A DNA stretch of 64,000 bases, taken from DASQMT01 sp963835735 (GTDB lineage: Bacteria > Actinomycetota > Thermoleophilia > Solirubrobacterales > Solirubrobacteraceae). The position numbers and the translations under genes are program-made. The notes below the pieces were generated by a model that was given only the letters and a program-made list of their open reading frames with translations, had not been told where the DNA came from and ran no database searches. The stretch is from NCBI GenBank assembly GCA_963835735.1, contig CAWIGP010000007.1, forward strand, positions 558,001-622,000. Reading direction: 5' to 3'. Of this stretch, positions 1 to 9,429 are shown one piece after another. The stretch's first letter is position 1, and every line of letters begins with the position of its first letter.

Positions 1-2
1 GT

Positions 3-683
3 TCAGACGAGATCGTCGTAGCTCACGGCGGTGCGGCTCCCGGCCCCGCGGAGGACCGACTCGAGCGCGAGCACGTGGCGCGGGCGGTCGAAGTCGGCGG
101 GGTGGAGGTCGAGTCGCAGCACGCGGCCGGCGACAAGCGCGCCGGCGCGCACCGCCAGCGGCGACCGGCGCAGCGAGAGGGCCGGAGCGAGCGACGCGCG
201 GTCGCGCCCGACCAGCCGCAACAGCGTCGCCCACCAGTCGAAGTCGGTCGAGAGCTCGCGTCGCAGCGCGGGCGTATAGGCGTAGGCGGGGGCGACGAAC
301 CCGCGCGGCTCGACTCCCGCCAGCGACAGCATCCTGCGCCCCGCGACGATGCTCGCGCGCGTCTCGTCGGGGTCGAGGCCGGCGAACTCGGCCTCGTCGC
401 GGCGCCGGCTCCCGACGGCGCCCGCCCTGCGGTGCTGGAAGCCGTGCTGGGCGACGGCGTCGCCGTTGTCGCGGCAGTCCAGCAGCCAGGCGGCCAGGTC
501 GGGCCGGCGCTGGAAGAACGGATGCAGGTCAGGGGCAGGGATGACCAGCAGCGTGGCGCGGTCGATGCCGTGGTCGGAGAGCCAGTCGCGGATCAGCGCG
601 CAGCGCTCGAACGTGGCCGGCTCGACGTCGTGGATCGCGACGGCGATGCGCCGCTCCCGCCGAGTCGAGCCGGCGGCCGTCAT
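3..683 (-). CDS. DUF2334-type polysaccharide deacetylase-like protein
   Basis: A 226-residue protein resembling the DUF2334 branch of the NodB-fold deacetylases. The N-terminal strand carries an 'AIHDVEP' motif (H18, D19). An H80-G-F-Q-H84 pair fits the metal-binding HxxxH of carbohydrate esterase 4 proteins, and a later 'GFVAPAY' segment fits the conserved substrate-loop Arg/Pro region. The inferred role is removal of acyl groups from a cell-surface or glycolipid sugar; the substrate is unknown. There is no signal peptide. Its ATG overlaps the last 4 nt of the upstream glycosyltransferase gene, so the two are translationally coupled, which supports a shared glycan pathway. The stop codon lies at the very edge of the window. 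Confidence 0.75.
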   Translation of the reverse strand: MTAAGSTRRERRIAVAIHDVEPATFERCALIRDWLSDHGIDRATLLVIPAPDLHPFFQRRPDLAAWLLDCRDNGDAVAQHGFQHRRAGAVGSRRRDEAEFAGLDPDETRASIVAGRRMLSLAGVEPRGFVAPAYAYTPALRRELSTDFDWWATLLRLVGRDRASLAPALSLRRSPLAVRAGALVAGRVLRLDLHPADFDRPRHVLALESVLRGAGSRTAVSYDDLV

Positions 684-3199
684 GCCGCCCGCCGGTCAGC
701 GGCCGCTTCGTCGCCCGCCAGCGCCCGGTGCCAGCCGGCGGCGAGCCGGCCCAGCGACGCTTCCCATGTGCGCTCGCGCACCGCGGCGAGGCCGCCGCGG
801 GCGAGCCGCTCGCGCATCGCCCGCGAGCCGGCGAGACCCGCGATCGCGCCGGCCAGCGCGTCGGGGCGCGGCGCGCACAGCAGGCCGCTGCGTCCGTCGG
901 TGATCAGCTCGGCCGGGCCGCCCGCGTCGACCGCGACGACCGGCAGCCCGGAGGCCTGCGCCTCCAGCACCACCTGGCCGAACGTGTCGGTCTGCGACGA
1001 GAACAGGAACAGGTCCGCCGACGCGTAGGCGACGGCGAGCTGATCGTGGTCGAGCCAGCCGAGGAACGTCGCCGCCCGGCCGAGCCGCGCGCGCAGCCGC
1101 TCCTCCTCCGGACCGCCGCCGGCGAGCACCAGGTGGAGCCGCGGGTCGCGAGCCCGCGCGGCAAGGAACGCGTCGGCGAGCAGGTCGGCGCCCTTCTCGC
1201 GCGTGAGCCGGCCGGCGTAGAGCACCGTGACGCGGTCGTCGGGGAAGCGGTCCGGGTCACGCCGGGCGGGCGAGAAGCGGGCGACGTCGACGCCGCGGTC
1301 CCAGCGCCCGATCCGCTCCGGCTCGACGCCGAGCTCACCGAGCGTGGCGTCGGCGGTCGCCGAGGGCGAGAGGACGATGCCGCACTGGCCGTAGAACGCT
1401 CCGAGCGCGAGCTGCATCCCGAGCACGACGCGCGGGTCGCCCGAGCGCAGCTGCGCGTAGGCGGTCAGCTCGGTGTGGTACGAGCCGGCGAGCGGGAGCC
1501 CGAGCATGCGCCCGGTGAGCGTCGCCGCGACGCCGGCCGGGCCGGGCGCGCAGACATGCAGCAGCTCGTAGCGGCCCTCGGCGAGCGCGTCGACGATCGC
1601 GGGGACGCCGGGGACGCCGACGGTCAGCCCCGGGTAGAACGGGATCTCGACCTCGGCGACCGCCGGCAGCCGGCGATCGACGTGCGGGTCGGTGCCGATC
1701 ACCTCGACCTCGAAGCCGGGCACGCCGCGCTCGCGGATCTCGTCGATCGTGTGGGTGACGCCGTGCATCGAGCCGACGCCGTCGGCGATCAGCGCGACCC
1801 GGACCGGCTCCGGCCCGCGCCGGGCGAGCCTGCGCTTCTCGCGGCCCAGGAAGGCGGCGGCGGGCGCGTACGGGATCGCGGGCACGCACGCTTCGAAGAT
1901 CGCGAGCGCCGCACCGAGCAGGTCGTCCCCGCCGGCCGGCATGAGCTCGTCGCCCGCGGCGGCCGGCACGAGGCCGTCGGCCGCGGCGCGATGGTCGTCC
2001 TCGTCGTCGAACTCGTCGTCCTCGAGGCCCGCGAGCTCGTCGTCGTCGAGCTCGACGAGCTCGTCGTCGTCGCCCACTGGGAGGCCGGCTTCGTCCTCGT
2101 CGCTCCCGCTCATCAGCGCATCGAGTGGCGTGGGGCCGCTCCCCAGCGCGGCCGCCGCGCCGAGCACGCGGCCGACGGCCGCCTCGAGCTTGCGCTCATG
2201 CGCGCGGCGCGCGCGGCGGTAGAGGTCGGCGTGCGAGAAGCCGTCGGCCTGCAGGTAGGCGAGCAGGTCGCCGTCGGGGAGGTCGAGCTCGACCGCCGCC
2301 AGCCAGGCGCGCAGCAGCGCGCGGGCGTCCTCAGGCCCGAGGTCGGTGCATGAGCCGCCGCCGCGGGCGTCGGAGTCGGTCATGACGCGCTCGACCATCC
2401 GCATCACCGCGGAGGGATCCGGCGCCGCCGCCTCCGCCGCGCCGCGGCCGAGCGCGCGCACCGCCAGCGCCATCGCGTTGTGCGCCCAGCGCGCCGCGCT
2501 GCCCTGGTCGCCGAGCGCCTCCACCCGCCCTGCCCGCACGTGCGCCAGGAACGCCTCCGGCGTCTCGGCGTGGGGGGTCTCGGAGAACGTGCGGCCGATG
2601 TCGATCCCGGCGTGGTCGTCGGTCCCGCCGATCCCGGTCCCGCCGTGCGTCTCGATGTAGATGGCGGCCGGCTGGTTGAGCTCGGCGTCGCGTGCGCCGT
2701 TGCGCACCTCCCAGATCCCGAACAGCTCGGCGAGCCGGCGGCGGTGCCGTGGCGTGAGCGGCGCGGCGACCGCGTAGAACGGGTGTGCGAGCGCGCAGGT
2801 GATCTCGCGCTCGTGCAGGTAGGTGGCGACGACCTCGACGTCGTCGCGATGCGCCTGGAGCCACTCGTGGTCGCCGGGCGTGATGCCGAGGCAGAGCACG
2901 TGCACCTGCTGCGGCTCGCCGCGGAACGCGACCGTCAGCTCCTCGGAGATGAACACGTCGGGACGGTCGGCGATCTGCAGCGCCCCCGCGATCGTGTCGT
3001 GGTCGGTGATCGTGACGAAGTCCATCCGGCGCCGCTTGGCGAGCGCGTAGACCTCCTCGGGCGGCGTCGCGCACTCGGGCAGGCCGAGCGCGGTCTGGAC
3101 CCCGAGCTTGGCGACCGCGGATGCGGTCGAGTGGCAGTGCAAGTCGACCCGGCTGGTCGTGCTTTTCTTATCTTTCATCGCACGTCTAGATTCGGTCAC
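680..3199 (-). CDS. PHP-domain / GT4 glycosyltransferase fusion protein
   Basis: An 839-residue two-domain protein. Residues 18-230 are a PHP-type metallohydrolase: H21-x-H23, 'TDHD' at 65-68, H139 in 'ALAHPF' and 'GTDDH' at 192-196 are the expected metal ligands. Residues of roughly 365-410 form a very acidic Asp/Glu linker. From about 460 to the end is a GT-B glycosyltransferase of family 4, with an N-terminal Rossmann half ('VALIADGVGSMHG') and the C-terminal donor-site motif 'DTFGQVVLEAQASG'. It probably transfers a sugar from a nucleotide donor onto a lipid or glycan; what the PHP domain hydrolyses is unknown. The start is uncertain: GTG at 3199 or ATG at 3178, neither with a clear Shine-Dalgarno. 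It overlaps the deacetylase gene by 4 nt. Confidence 0.8.
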   Translation of the reverse strand: MTESRRAMKDKKSTTSRVDLHCHSTASAVAKLGVQTALGLPECATPPEEVYALAKRRRMDFVTITDHDTIAGALQIADRPDVFISEELTVAFRGEPQQVHVLCLGITPGDHEWLQAHRDDVEVVATYLHEREITCALAHPFYAVAAPLTPRHRRRLAELFGIWEVRNGARDAELNQPAAIYIETHGGTGIGGTDDHAGIDIGRTFSETPHAETPEAFLAHVRAGRVEALGDQGSAARWAHNAMALAVRALGRGAAEAAAPDPSAVMRMVERVMTDSDARGGGSCTDLGPEDARALLRAWLAAVELDLPDGDLLAYLQADGFSHADLYRRARRAHERKLEAAVGRVLGAAAALGSGPTPLDALMSGSDEDEAGLPVGDDDELVELDDDELAGLEDDEFDDEDDHRAAADGLVPAAAGDELMPAGGDDLLGAALAIFEACVPAIPYAPAAAFLGREKRRLARRGPEPVRVALIADGVGSMHGVTHTIDEIRERGVPGFEVEVIGTDPHVDRRLPAVAEVEIPFYPGLTVGVPGVPAIVDALAEGRYELLHVCAPGPAGVAATLTGRMLGLPLAGSYHTELTAYAQLRSGDPRVVLGMQLALGAFYGQCGIVLSPSATADATLGELGVEPERIGRWDRGVDVARFSPARRDPDRFPDDRVTVLYAGRLTREKGADLLADAFLAARARDPRLHLVLAGGGPEEERLRARLGRAATFLGWLDHDQLAVAYASADLFLFSSQTDTFGQVVLEAQASGLPVVAVDAGGPAELITDGRSGLLCAPRPDALAGAIAGLAGSRAMRERLARGGLAAVRERTWEASLGRLAAGWHRALAGDEAAADRRAA

Positions 3200-3272
3200 T
3201 TTTGCAGGACTTTTGTGACCGTCCGGGTAACGGCTAGTTAGGGAGTTGTGAACGCCGAGAGCGCCGCCCGCG

Positions 3273-4250
3273 TCAGGGATCGCTCGGGGCGAAGGCCGCC
3301 GCGGTGGCCACGCGGCTGTAGCCGGCTCCCAAGCAGGCCATCAGCGTTATCCGCGCGGCCGCCGCGGACAGCGTCGGCGCGAGGATCAAGCCGGCCTTGC
3401 GCACATCGCGCTCGCTGCCCTCGAACCCGTACGTCTCGCGCAGGATCCGGCCCGACTCCGGGCGCACGGCCGCTACGACCGGCACCTCGGCGGCGGCGGC
3501 CGCGCACGCGGCGAGGAACGCCGGCGGCGCATGGCCGGCGCCGAGCAGGACGGCGACGAGCCCGTCGACGCGCGCCGCCAGCGCCGCCTCGATCAGCGTC
3601 CCGTCGCTGCCGAGCCCCGCGGACACGATCTCCACGCGCGCGTCGAGCTGCGCCACCGGTAGCGGCGGGCGCCGCTCGGGCGCGGTCCATACCTCCACGC
3701 TCGTCTCGGACACGCGTCCGAGCGGTCCGGTGCGTGGGGAGGAGAACGCGCGCGGCGACACCGAGTCGCGCTTGCGCACCTCGCGCGCGGCGTGCAGCTC
3801 GCCCGCGAACGCGACGATCGCACCCAGGCCGGCGGTCGCGGCGTCGCCGGCGGCGCGCACGGCGTCGAGCAGGTTCGCCGGCCCGTCCGCGCCCGGCGCC
3901 GACGCGGGCCGGATCGCGCCGGTCAGAACGACGGGCGCGTCGCCGCCGTGCACGAGGTCGCACAACACCGCGGTCTCCTCCAGCGTGTCGGTCCCGTGCG
4001 TGATGACCACGCCGCGGCCGGCCGCCGCCTCCGCCGCCGCGGCCCGCGCGATGTCGAGCGCGTTCGCCGGGCTCACGTGGACGCCGGGCCAGTCGCCGAG
4101 AGTGCGGGCCCGCAGTCCGGGCACGGCAGCGAGCGCCGGCACCGCCGCGACGAGCGCCTCGGCGTCGAGCTGTGGGACCGCGCCGGCGTCGCCGGCCATC
4201 GCGATCGTCCCTCCGGCGGCGAGCACGGTCACCTCGCGCGCGGGCGCCAT
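3273..4250 (-). CDS. L-asparaginase (type I/II fold)
   Basis: Hydrolyses L-asparagine to aspartate and ammonia. The 325-residue length is normal. Both threonine signatures are present: 'AAGGTIAMAG' with the nucleophile T15, and 'ITHGTDTLEE' with T87-D88. The 'KRDSVSPRAF' segment matches the conserved loop before the C-terminal domain. No signal peptide is visible, so it should be cytoplasmic. It is transcribed divergently from the glutamate synthase gene, a sensible pairing for nitrogen metabolism. A TAGGGT box (plus-strand positions 4259-4264) ends 8 nt before the ATG and no ribosome-binding site is present, so the transcript is probably leaderless. Confidence 0.9.
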   Translation of the reverse strand: MAPAREVTVLAAGGTIAMAGDAGAVPQLDAEALVAAVPALAAVPGLRARTLGDWPGVHVSPANALDIARAAAAEAAAGRGVVITHGTDTLEETAVLCDLVHGGDAPVVLTGAIRPASAPGADGPANLLDAVRAAGDAATAGLGAIVAFAGELHAAREVRKRDSVSPRAFSSPRTGPLGRVSETSVEVWTAPERRPPLPVAQLDARVEIVSAGLGSDGTLIEAALAARVDGLVAVLLGAGHAPPAFLAACAAAAAEVPVVAAVRPESGRILRETYGFEGSERDVRKAGLILAPTLSAAAARITLMACLGAGYSRVATAAAFAPSDP

Positions 4251-4290
4251 GGGCGCCCACCCTACCGCCCGAGCGCGCCCCGCACACTGC

Positions 4291-4342
4291 TACCTTTGCG
4301 ACTCCAAGTGCCCACGCCGCGCCCTTCGGGAGCACTGACTTG
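4291..4342 (+). promoter_or_regulatory. gltB promoter -10 box, ribosome-binding site and TTG start
   Basis: TACCTT at 4291-4296 fits a -10 element. GGGAG at 4328-4332 is a good Shine-Dalgarno placed 7 nt before the TTG at 4340. This decides the gltB start: the frame is open back to 4172, but no other in-frame codon has such a site and the 4172 start would add an unconserved Arg-rich leader. Inference from spacing only. Confidence 0.6.
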
Positions 4343-7300
4343 CAGCCACGCCCACGGCCGACCGAGCCGGTCGGACTGTACGACCCCGGATACGAGCACG
4401 ATGCCTGCGGTGTCGCGTTCGTGGCGCGGCTGAGCGGCGAGCCGACTCACGAGACGGTCCAGCGGGCGATCACCGCCCTCGAGAACCTCGAGCACCGCGG
4501 CGCGGCGGGCGCGGACCCGAACACCGGCGACGGCGCGGGGATGCTGCTGCAGCTGCCCGACGAGCTGCTGCGAGGGCTGATCGGCGCCGACCTGCCGCCT
4601 GCCGGGCAGTACGGCGTCGCGGTCTGCTTCCTCCCGCAGGACGAGCAGCGCCGCCACGAGCTCGAGCGGCTGCTGGCCGAGACCGTCGAGGCCGAGGGCC
4701 AGCGCGTGGTGACCTGGCGCGACATACCGGTCGAGAAGGACTACGTCGGCATCACCGCCAACTGGTTCGCTCCGTACATCAAGCAGCTCGTGGTCGCGGC
4801 GGCGCCCGAGCTCGCCGGCGACCAGGACGCGTTCGAGCGCAAGCTCTACGTGATCCGCCGCGTGGCCGAGCTGGCCGCCGGCCCCGACCTGGTGATCCCC
4901 TCGTTCTCCAGCCGCACGATCGTCTACAAGGGAATGCTCACGGCCTCGCAGCTGCTGGGCTACTACCCCGACCTGCAGGACCTGCGCACGAAGACGGCGC
5001 TTGCGCTGGTCCACTCCCGCTTCTCGACGAACACGTTCCCGAGCTGGGAGCTGGCGCACCCGTACCGCTACATCGCGCACAACGGTGAGATCAACACGCT
5101 GCGCGGCAACGTGAACTGGATGCGCGCGCGCGAGTCGCAGCTCGCGTCCGAGCTGTTCGGCGCCGACCTGGAGAAGGTGCTTCCGGTCGTGCGGCCCGAC
5201 GGCTCGGACTCGGCGACGTTCGACAACGTGCTCGAGCTGCTCGTGCTGGCCGGCCGCAGCCTCCCGCACGCGATGATGATGATGGTGCCGCAGGCGTGGG
5301 AGGAGCGCGACGACCTGCCCGAGGACCTGCGCGCCTTCTACGCCTTCCACTCGTGCCTGATGGAGCCGTGGGACGGCCCGGCCTCGATCACCTTCACCGA
5401 CGGGCGGGTGATCGGCGCGACGCTCGACCGCAACGGGCTGCGCCCCGGCCGCTGGATGGAGACGAGGGACGGCTGGGTCGTGCTCGCGTCCGAGTCGGGG
5501 GTGCTCGACGAGCCGGCCGCGAACGTGCTGCGCAAGGGCCGCCTGCAGCCGGGCACGCTGTTCCTGGTCGACCTCGCGGAGGGCCGGATCGTGCCCGACG
5601 CCGAGGTCAAGGAGCGCGTCGCGACGCGGAGCCCATACGGCGAGTGGTACGAGGAGGGCGTCGTGCGGCTGGCCGACCTGCCCGAGCGCCAGGGCCGCGT
5701 GCCGCGGGAGCCGCTGCGCACGCGCCAGCTCGCGTTCGGCTACACGCAGGAGGACCTGCGCGTGCTGCTGGCGCCGATGGCCGCCAAGGGCGAGGAGCCG
5801 ATCGGCTCGATGGGCAACGATCTCGCGCTCGCGGTGCTGTCGGACCAGGCGCCGTCACTGTTCTCCTACTTCAAGCAGCTGTTCGCGCAGGTCACCAACC
5901 CGCCGATCGACCCGATCCGCGAGTCGGTCGTGATGTCGATCCGGACCGGCGTCGGCTCGGAGGCCAACCTGCTCACCGAGGGCCCGGACCACGCCCACCA
6001 GCTCGTGATCCCGCACCCGATCCTGCGCAACAGCGAGCTCGAGGCGCTGCGCGGCGTCGACTCCTCCGTGTTCCGCTCGCACACGATCCCGATCACCTGG
6101 CGGGTGGAGGACGGCCCGGAGGGCATGACGTGGGCGGTGCGGCGGATCTGCGAGGAGGCCGCCGAGGCGATCGCATACGGCGCGAACATCCTCGTGCTGT
6201 CCGATCGCGGCCTCGGCCCGCAGCGCGCGGCGATCCCGTCGCTGCTGGCGGTCGCCGCCGTCCACCACCACCTGGTGCGCGAGGGCACGCGGCTGCGGGC
6301 CGGGCTCGTGCTGGAGTCCGGCGAGCCGCGCGAGGTCCACCACTTTGCGACGCTGATCGGTTACGGCGCCTCCGCGATCAACCCGTATCTGATGATGGAG
6401 TCGCTCGCCGAGGTGGCTCCGGCGGACGAGCTCGAGCAGGCGCAGCGCAACGTCGTCAAGGCGATCGGCAAGGGGCTGCTCAAGACGCTCTCGAAGATGG
6501 GCATCTCGACGATCCAGTCCTACAACGGCGCGCAGATCTTCGAGGCGGTCGGCTTGGCGCCCGAGCTGGTCGAGAAGCATTTCACCGGTACCGCCTCGCG
6601 GATCGGCGGCATCGGCATGGGCGTGCTCGCGCGCGAGACGCTCACGCGTCACCGGCGCGCCTATCCCGAAGCCGAGGAGCTGCTCCCGGTCGGCGGCATC
6701 TACGCGTGGCGGCGCGACGGCGAGCGCCATCAGTGGAGCCCGGACGCGATCGCCAAGCTGCAGCACGCGGTTCGCGGCGCCAGTCGGCCGGCCTACGAGG
6801 AGTGGGCCGCCGAGATGAACGGTGCGTCGGCGCGGCGCGCGTCGCTGCGCGGGCTGCTCGGCTTCAGGTTCCGCGAGGACGGCGGCATCCCGCTCGACGA
6901 TGTCGAGCCGGCGAGCGAGATCGTCAAGCGCTTCTCGACCGGCGCGATGTCGCTCGGCTCACTGTCGCGCGAGGCGCACGAGACGCTCGCGATCGCGATG
7001 AACCGGATCGGCGGGAGGTCGAACACCGGCGAGGGCGGGGAGGACGCGGCGCGCTACACGCCGGACCCGAACGGCGACTCGCGCCGCTCGGCGATCAAGC
7101 AGGTCGCGTCGGGCCGCTTCGGCGTGACGATCCACTACCTCACGAACTGCGACGAGATCCAGATCAAGATGGCGCAGGGCGCCAAGCCCGGCGAGGGCGG
7201 CCAGCTGCCCGGCCACAAGGTCGACGGTTACATCGGCAAGATCCGCGCCTCGACGCCGGGCGTCGGCCTGATCTCGCCGCCGCCGCACCACGACATCTAC

Positions 7301-8881
7301 TCGATCGAGGACCTCAAGCAGCTGATCTACGACCTGCGCTGCGCGAACCCGGGCGCGCGCGTGTCGGTCAAGCTCGTCGCCGAGGTCGGCGTCGGCACCG
7401 TCGCGGCGGGTGTGGCGAAGGCGAACGCCGATCACATCCTGATCTCCGGCCATGACGGCGGCACCGGCGCGTCGCCGCTGTCCTCGATCCAGGCGGGCGG
7501 GATCCCGTGGGAGATCGGGCTCGCCGAGACGCAGCAGACGCTCGTGCTCAACGACCTGCGCTCGCGCGTGTGGGTGCAGGCCGACGGGCAGATGAAGACC
7601 GGGCGCGACGTGGTCGTCGCCGCGCTGCTGGGCGCCGACGAGGTGGGCTTCTCGACCGCGCCGCTGATCGCGGCGGGCTGCATCATGATGCGCGCCTGCC
7701 ACCTGAACACCTGCCCGGTCGGGATCGCCACGCAGGATCCCGAGCTGCGGCGGCGCTTCGAGGGCACGCCCGAGCACGTCGTCAGCTACCTGTTCTTCGT
7801 GGCCGAGGAAGCGCGCTCGATCATGGCGCGGCTCGGCGTGCGCCGCTACCAGGACCTCGTCGGGCACTCCGAGCTGCTCGAGCCCGCGCCCGCCGTCGAG
7901 CACTGGAAGGCGCGCGGCCTCGACTTCTCGCTGTTGCTCGCCGCGCCCGACGCGCCCCCTGACGCGCCGCGCCGGCGCGTGCGGCCGCAGCTCTCGCCGC
8001 TGCCGGGCGCGCTCGATTGGGACCTGATCGAGGCCGCGCGCGACGCGATCGATCACCGGCGTCCGGTGACCGGCGAGTTCGCCATCCGCAACGTCAACCG
8101 CACGGTCGGCGGGCTGCTCTCCCACTGGGTCGCGAAGGTGCACGGGGCGGCGGGGCTGCCGCCGGAGACGATCCGCTTCGCGCTGCGCGGCTCGGCCGGG
8201 CAGTCGTTCGGCGCCTGGTTGGCGCCCGGCGTCGAGCTGTCGCTGGTCGGCGATGCCAACGACTACAGCGGCAAGGGCCTGTCAGGCGGCGTGCTCTCGG
8301 TCCGACCGCCGGACGAGGCGGGCTTCGCGGCCGAGGAGAACGTGATCGTCGGCAACACCGTGCTGTACGGGGCGACCGCCGGGCGAGCGTTCTTCCGCGG
8401 GCTGGCCGGCGAGCGGTTCGCGGTGCGCAACTCCGGCGCCAGCGGGGTGGTCGAGGGTGTCGGCGACCACGGGTGCGAGTACATGACCGGCGGGCGGATC
8501 GTGATCCTCGGCCCGACGGGGCGCAACTTCGCGGCGGGCATGAGCGGCGGGATCGCTTACGTGCTGGACGAGGACGGCACGTTCGCCTCGCGCTGCAACA
8601 TGGAGCTGGTCGGGTTCGACGAGATCGGCGAGGCCGACGCCATCGAGCTGCACGAGCTCGTCGAGGAGCACCACCTGCGCACCCTGTCGCAGGTCGCGGC
8701 GCGGGTGCTCGAGGACTGGGAAGCGTGGCTCCCGCGCTTCGTCAAGGTGATGCCGCACGACTACAAGCGCGCGCTCGCCGACATGACGAAGGCCGAGCAC
8801 GCGATGCGCGCCGATGCCGAGCAGGACAACGTCGCCGACGTGGTCGGCGCGCCGCAGACCGGGACGAGCCGCCAGTCCTAG
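4340..8881 (+). CDS. gltB: Glutamate synthase, large (alpha) subunit
   Basis: Makes two glutamates from glutamine and 2-oxoglutarate. With the TTG start the protein has 1513 residues, the usual size. Domains in order: N-terminal class II glutamine amidotransferase whose catalytic cysteine is C23 in 'YEHDACGVAF' (22-residue propeptide normally removed), central domain, FMN/2-oxoglutarate synthase domain containing 'GEGGED' and 'AAGCIMMRACHLNTCPVG' with the C-x5-C-x4-C iron-sulfur cluster, and the C-terminal beta-helix GXGXG domain ('YMTGGRIVILG'). The small NADPH-binding subunit (gltD) is not in this window, so it must lie elsewhere or another reductant is used. Divergent from the asparaginase gene. 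Confidence 0.97.
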   Translation: MQPRPRPTEPVGLYDPGYEHDACGVAFVARLSGEPTHETVQRAITALENLEHRGAAGADPNTGDGAGMLLQLPDELLRGLIGADLPPAGQYGVAVCFLPQDEQRRHELERLLAETVEAEGQRVVTWRDIPVEKDYVGITANWFAPYIKQLVVAAAPELAGDQDAFERKLYVIRRVAELAAGPDLVIPSFSSRTIVYKGMLTASQLLGYYPDLQDLRTKTALALVHSRFSTNTFPSWELAHPYRYIAHNGEINTLRGNVNWMRARESQLASELFGADLEKVLPVVRPDGSDSATFDNVLELLVLAGRSLPHAMMMMVPQAWEERDDLPEDLRAFYAFHSCLMEPWDGPASITFTDGRVIGATLDRNGLRPGRWMETRDGWVVLASESGVLDEPAANVLRKGRLQPGTLFLVDLAEGRIVPDAEVKERVATRSPYGEWYEEGVVRLADLPERQGRVPREPLRTRQLAFGYTQEDLRVLLAPMAAKGEEPIGSMGNDLALAVLSDQAPSLFSYFKQLFAQVTNPPIDPIRESVVMSIRTGVGSEANLLTEGPDHAHQLVIPHPILRNSELEALRGVDSSVFRSHTIPITWRVEDGPEGMTWAVRRICEEAAEAIAYGANILVLSDRGLGPQRAAIPSLLAVAAVHHHLVREGTRLRAGLVLESGEPREVHHFATLIGYGASAINPYLMMESLAEVAPADELEQAQRNVVKAIGKGLLKTLSKMGISTIQSYNGAQIFEAVGLAPELVEKHFTGTASRIGGIGMGVLARETLTRHRRAYPEAEELLPVGGIYAWRRDGERHQWSPDAIAKLQHAVRGASRPAYEEWAAEMNGASARRASLRGLLGFRFREDGGIPLDDVEPASEIVKRFSTGAMSLGSLSREAHETLAIAMNRIGGRSNTGEGGEDAARYTPDPNGDSRRSAIKQVASGRFGVTIHYLTNCDEIQIKMAQGAKPGEGGQLPGHKVDGYIGKIRASTPGVGLISPPPHHDIYSIEDLKQLIYDLRCANPGARVSVKLVAEVGVGTVAAGVAKANADHILISGHDGGTGASPLSSIQAGGIPWEIGLAETQQTLVLNDLRSRVWVQADGQMKTGRDVVVAALLGADEVGFSTAPLIAAGCIMMRACHLNTCPVGIATQDPELRRRFEGTPEHVVSYLFFVAEEARSIMARLGVRRYQDLVGHSELLEPAPAVEHWKARGLDFSLLLAAPDAPPDAPRRRVRPQLSPLPGALDWDLIEAARDAIDHRRPVTGEFAIRNVNRTVGGLLSHWVAKVHGAAGLPPETIRFALRGSAGQSFGAWLAPGVELSLVGDANDYSGKGLSGGVLSVRPPDEAGFAAEENVIVGNTVLYGATAGRAFFRGLAGERFAVRNSGASGVVEGVGDHGCEYMTGGRIVILGPTGRNFAAGMSGGIAYVLDEDGTFASRCNMELVGFDEIGEADAIELHELVEEHHLRTLSQVAARVLEDWEAWLPRFVKVMPHDYKRALADMTKAEHAMRADAEQDNVADVVGAPQTGTSRQS

Positions 8882-8888
8882 TCGCGGC

Positions 8889-9329
8889 TCATCGACGCTT
8901 GACCGCGCGGTATGGCACGGTGCCGGTGTCGCAGAGGTACGAGTCGTCGACTCCGACGAAGTCGAGGTCCAGGTAGGTCAGCCGCAGGCGGCCGGCGATC
9001 GCGCCTCCTCGCAGCCGGCCGTCGAGCTGGTAGCGGACCTCGCTGGGCGCCTGGCCCTGGAACCCGAAGGCGCCCGATCGCAGCACCACGGCGCCCGTCA
9101 GGTCGATCCCGAGCGGCGCGCCCCAGCTGCCCCCGTGGTTGTTCTCGCAGCGAGACGGCAGCGTCGCCTTGACGCTGCGCAGCCGACCGCCGTCGACCCG
9201 GAGCGCGATCCGGCCGCCGTCCGCAGGCCGGGCGACGTATGTCGCGGCGCCGGCGTCCGCGGGCGTCGGCGCTAGTGCCGCCGCGGCCGCCAGCAGCGGC
9301 GGGATGAGCCAGGTCTTCGTGCGGCGCAT
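8889..9329 (-). CDS. Secreted protein of unknown function
   Basis: A 146-residue product when started at the ATG at 9329, chosen because it opens a classic signal peptide: 'MRRTKT' followed by a hydrophobic run rich in Leu/Ala and a likely cleavage after 'ADA'. The frame stays open to 9380 but that would bury the signal. The mature part is beta-rich, with phrases such as 'GRLRGGAIAGRLRLTYLD' and two cysteines ('SRCENN', 'YLCDTG') that could form a disulfide. I do not recognise the family. It is convergent with gltB, only 7 nt away, and divergent from the EamA gene. Confidence 0.6.
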   Translation of the reverse strand: MRRTKTWLIPPLLAAAAALAPTPADAGAATYVARPADGGRIALRVDGGRLRSVKATLPSRCENNHGGSWGAPLGIDLTGAVVLRSGAFGFQGQAPSEVRYQLDGRLRGGAIAGRLRLTYLDLDFVGVDDSYLCDTGTVPYRAVKRR

Positions 9330-9429
9330 GCCCTCAGGACTGCCCGGCGCGCCGCGTATTCCGATGGGCGCGCCCGACATTCACTCACGCTTCACGGTTA
9401 CGTACACGAACGTGAGATGGACGTGAACG

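Noticed and set aside
728..2353. Long open frame on the plus strand opposite the glycosyltransferase gene
   Set aside because: High GC keeps antisense frames open; the translation is Arg/Ala noise with no motif, while the minus strand gives full PHP and GT4 motifs.
4172..4339. N-terminal extension of glutamate synthase
   Set aside because: The TTG at 4340 has an ideal ribosome-binding site and gives the normal 22-residue propeptide before the catalytic cysteine; the extension is basic, unconserved and overlaps the divergent promoter.
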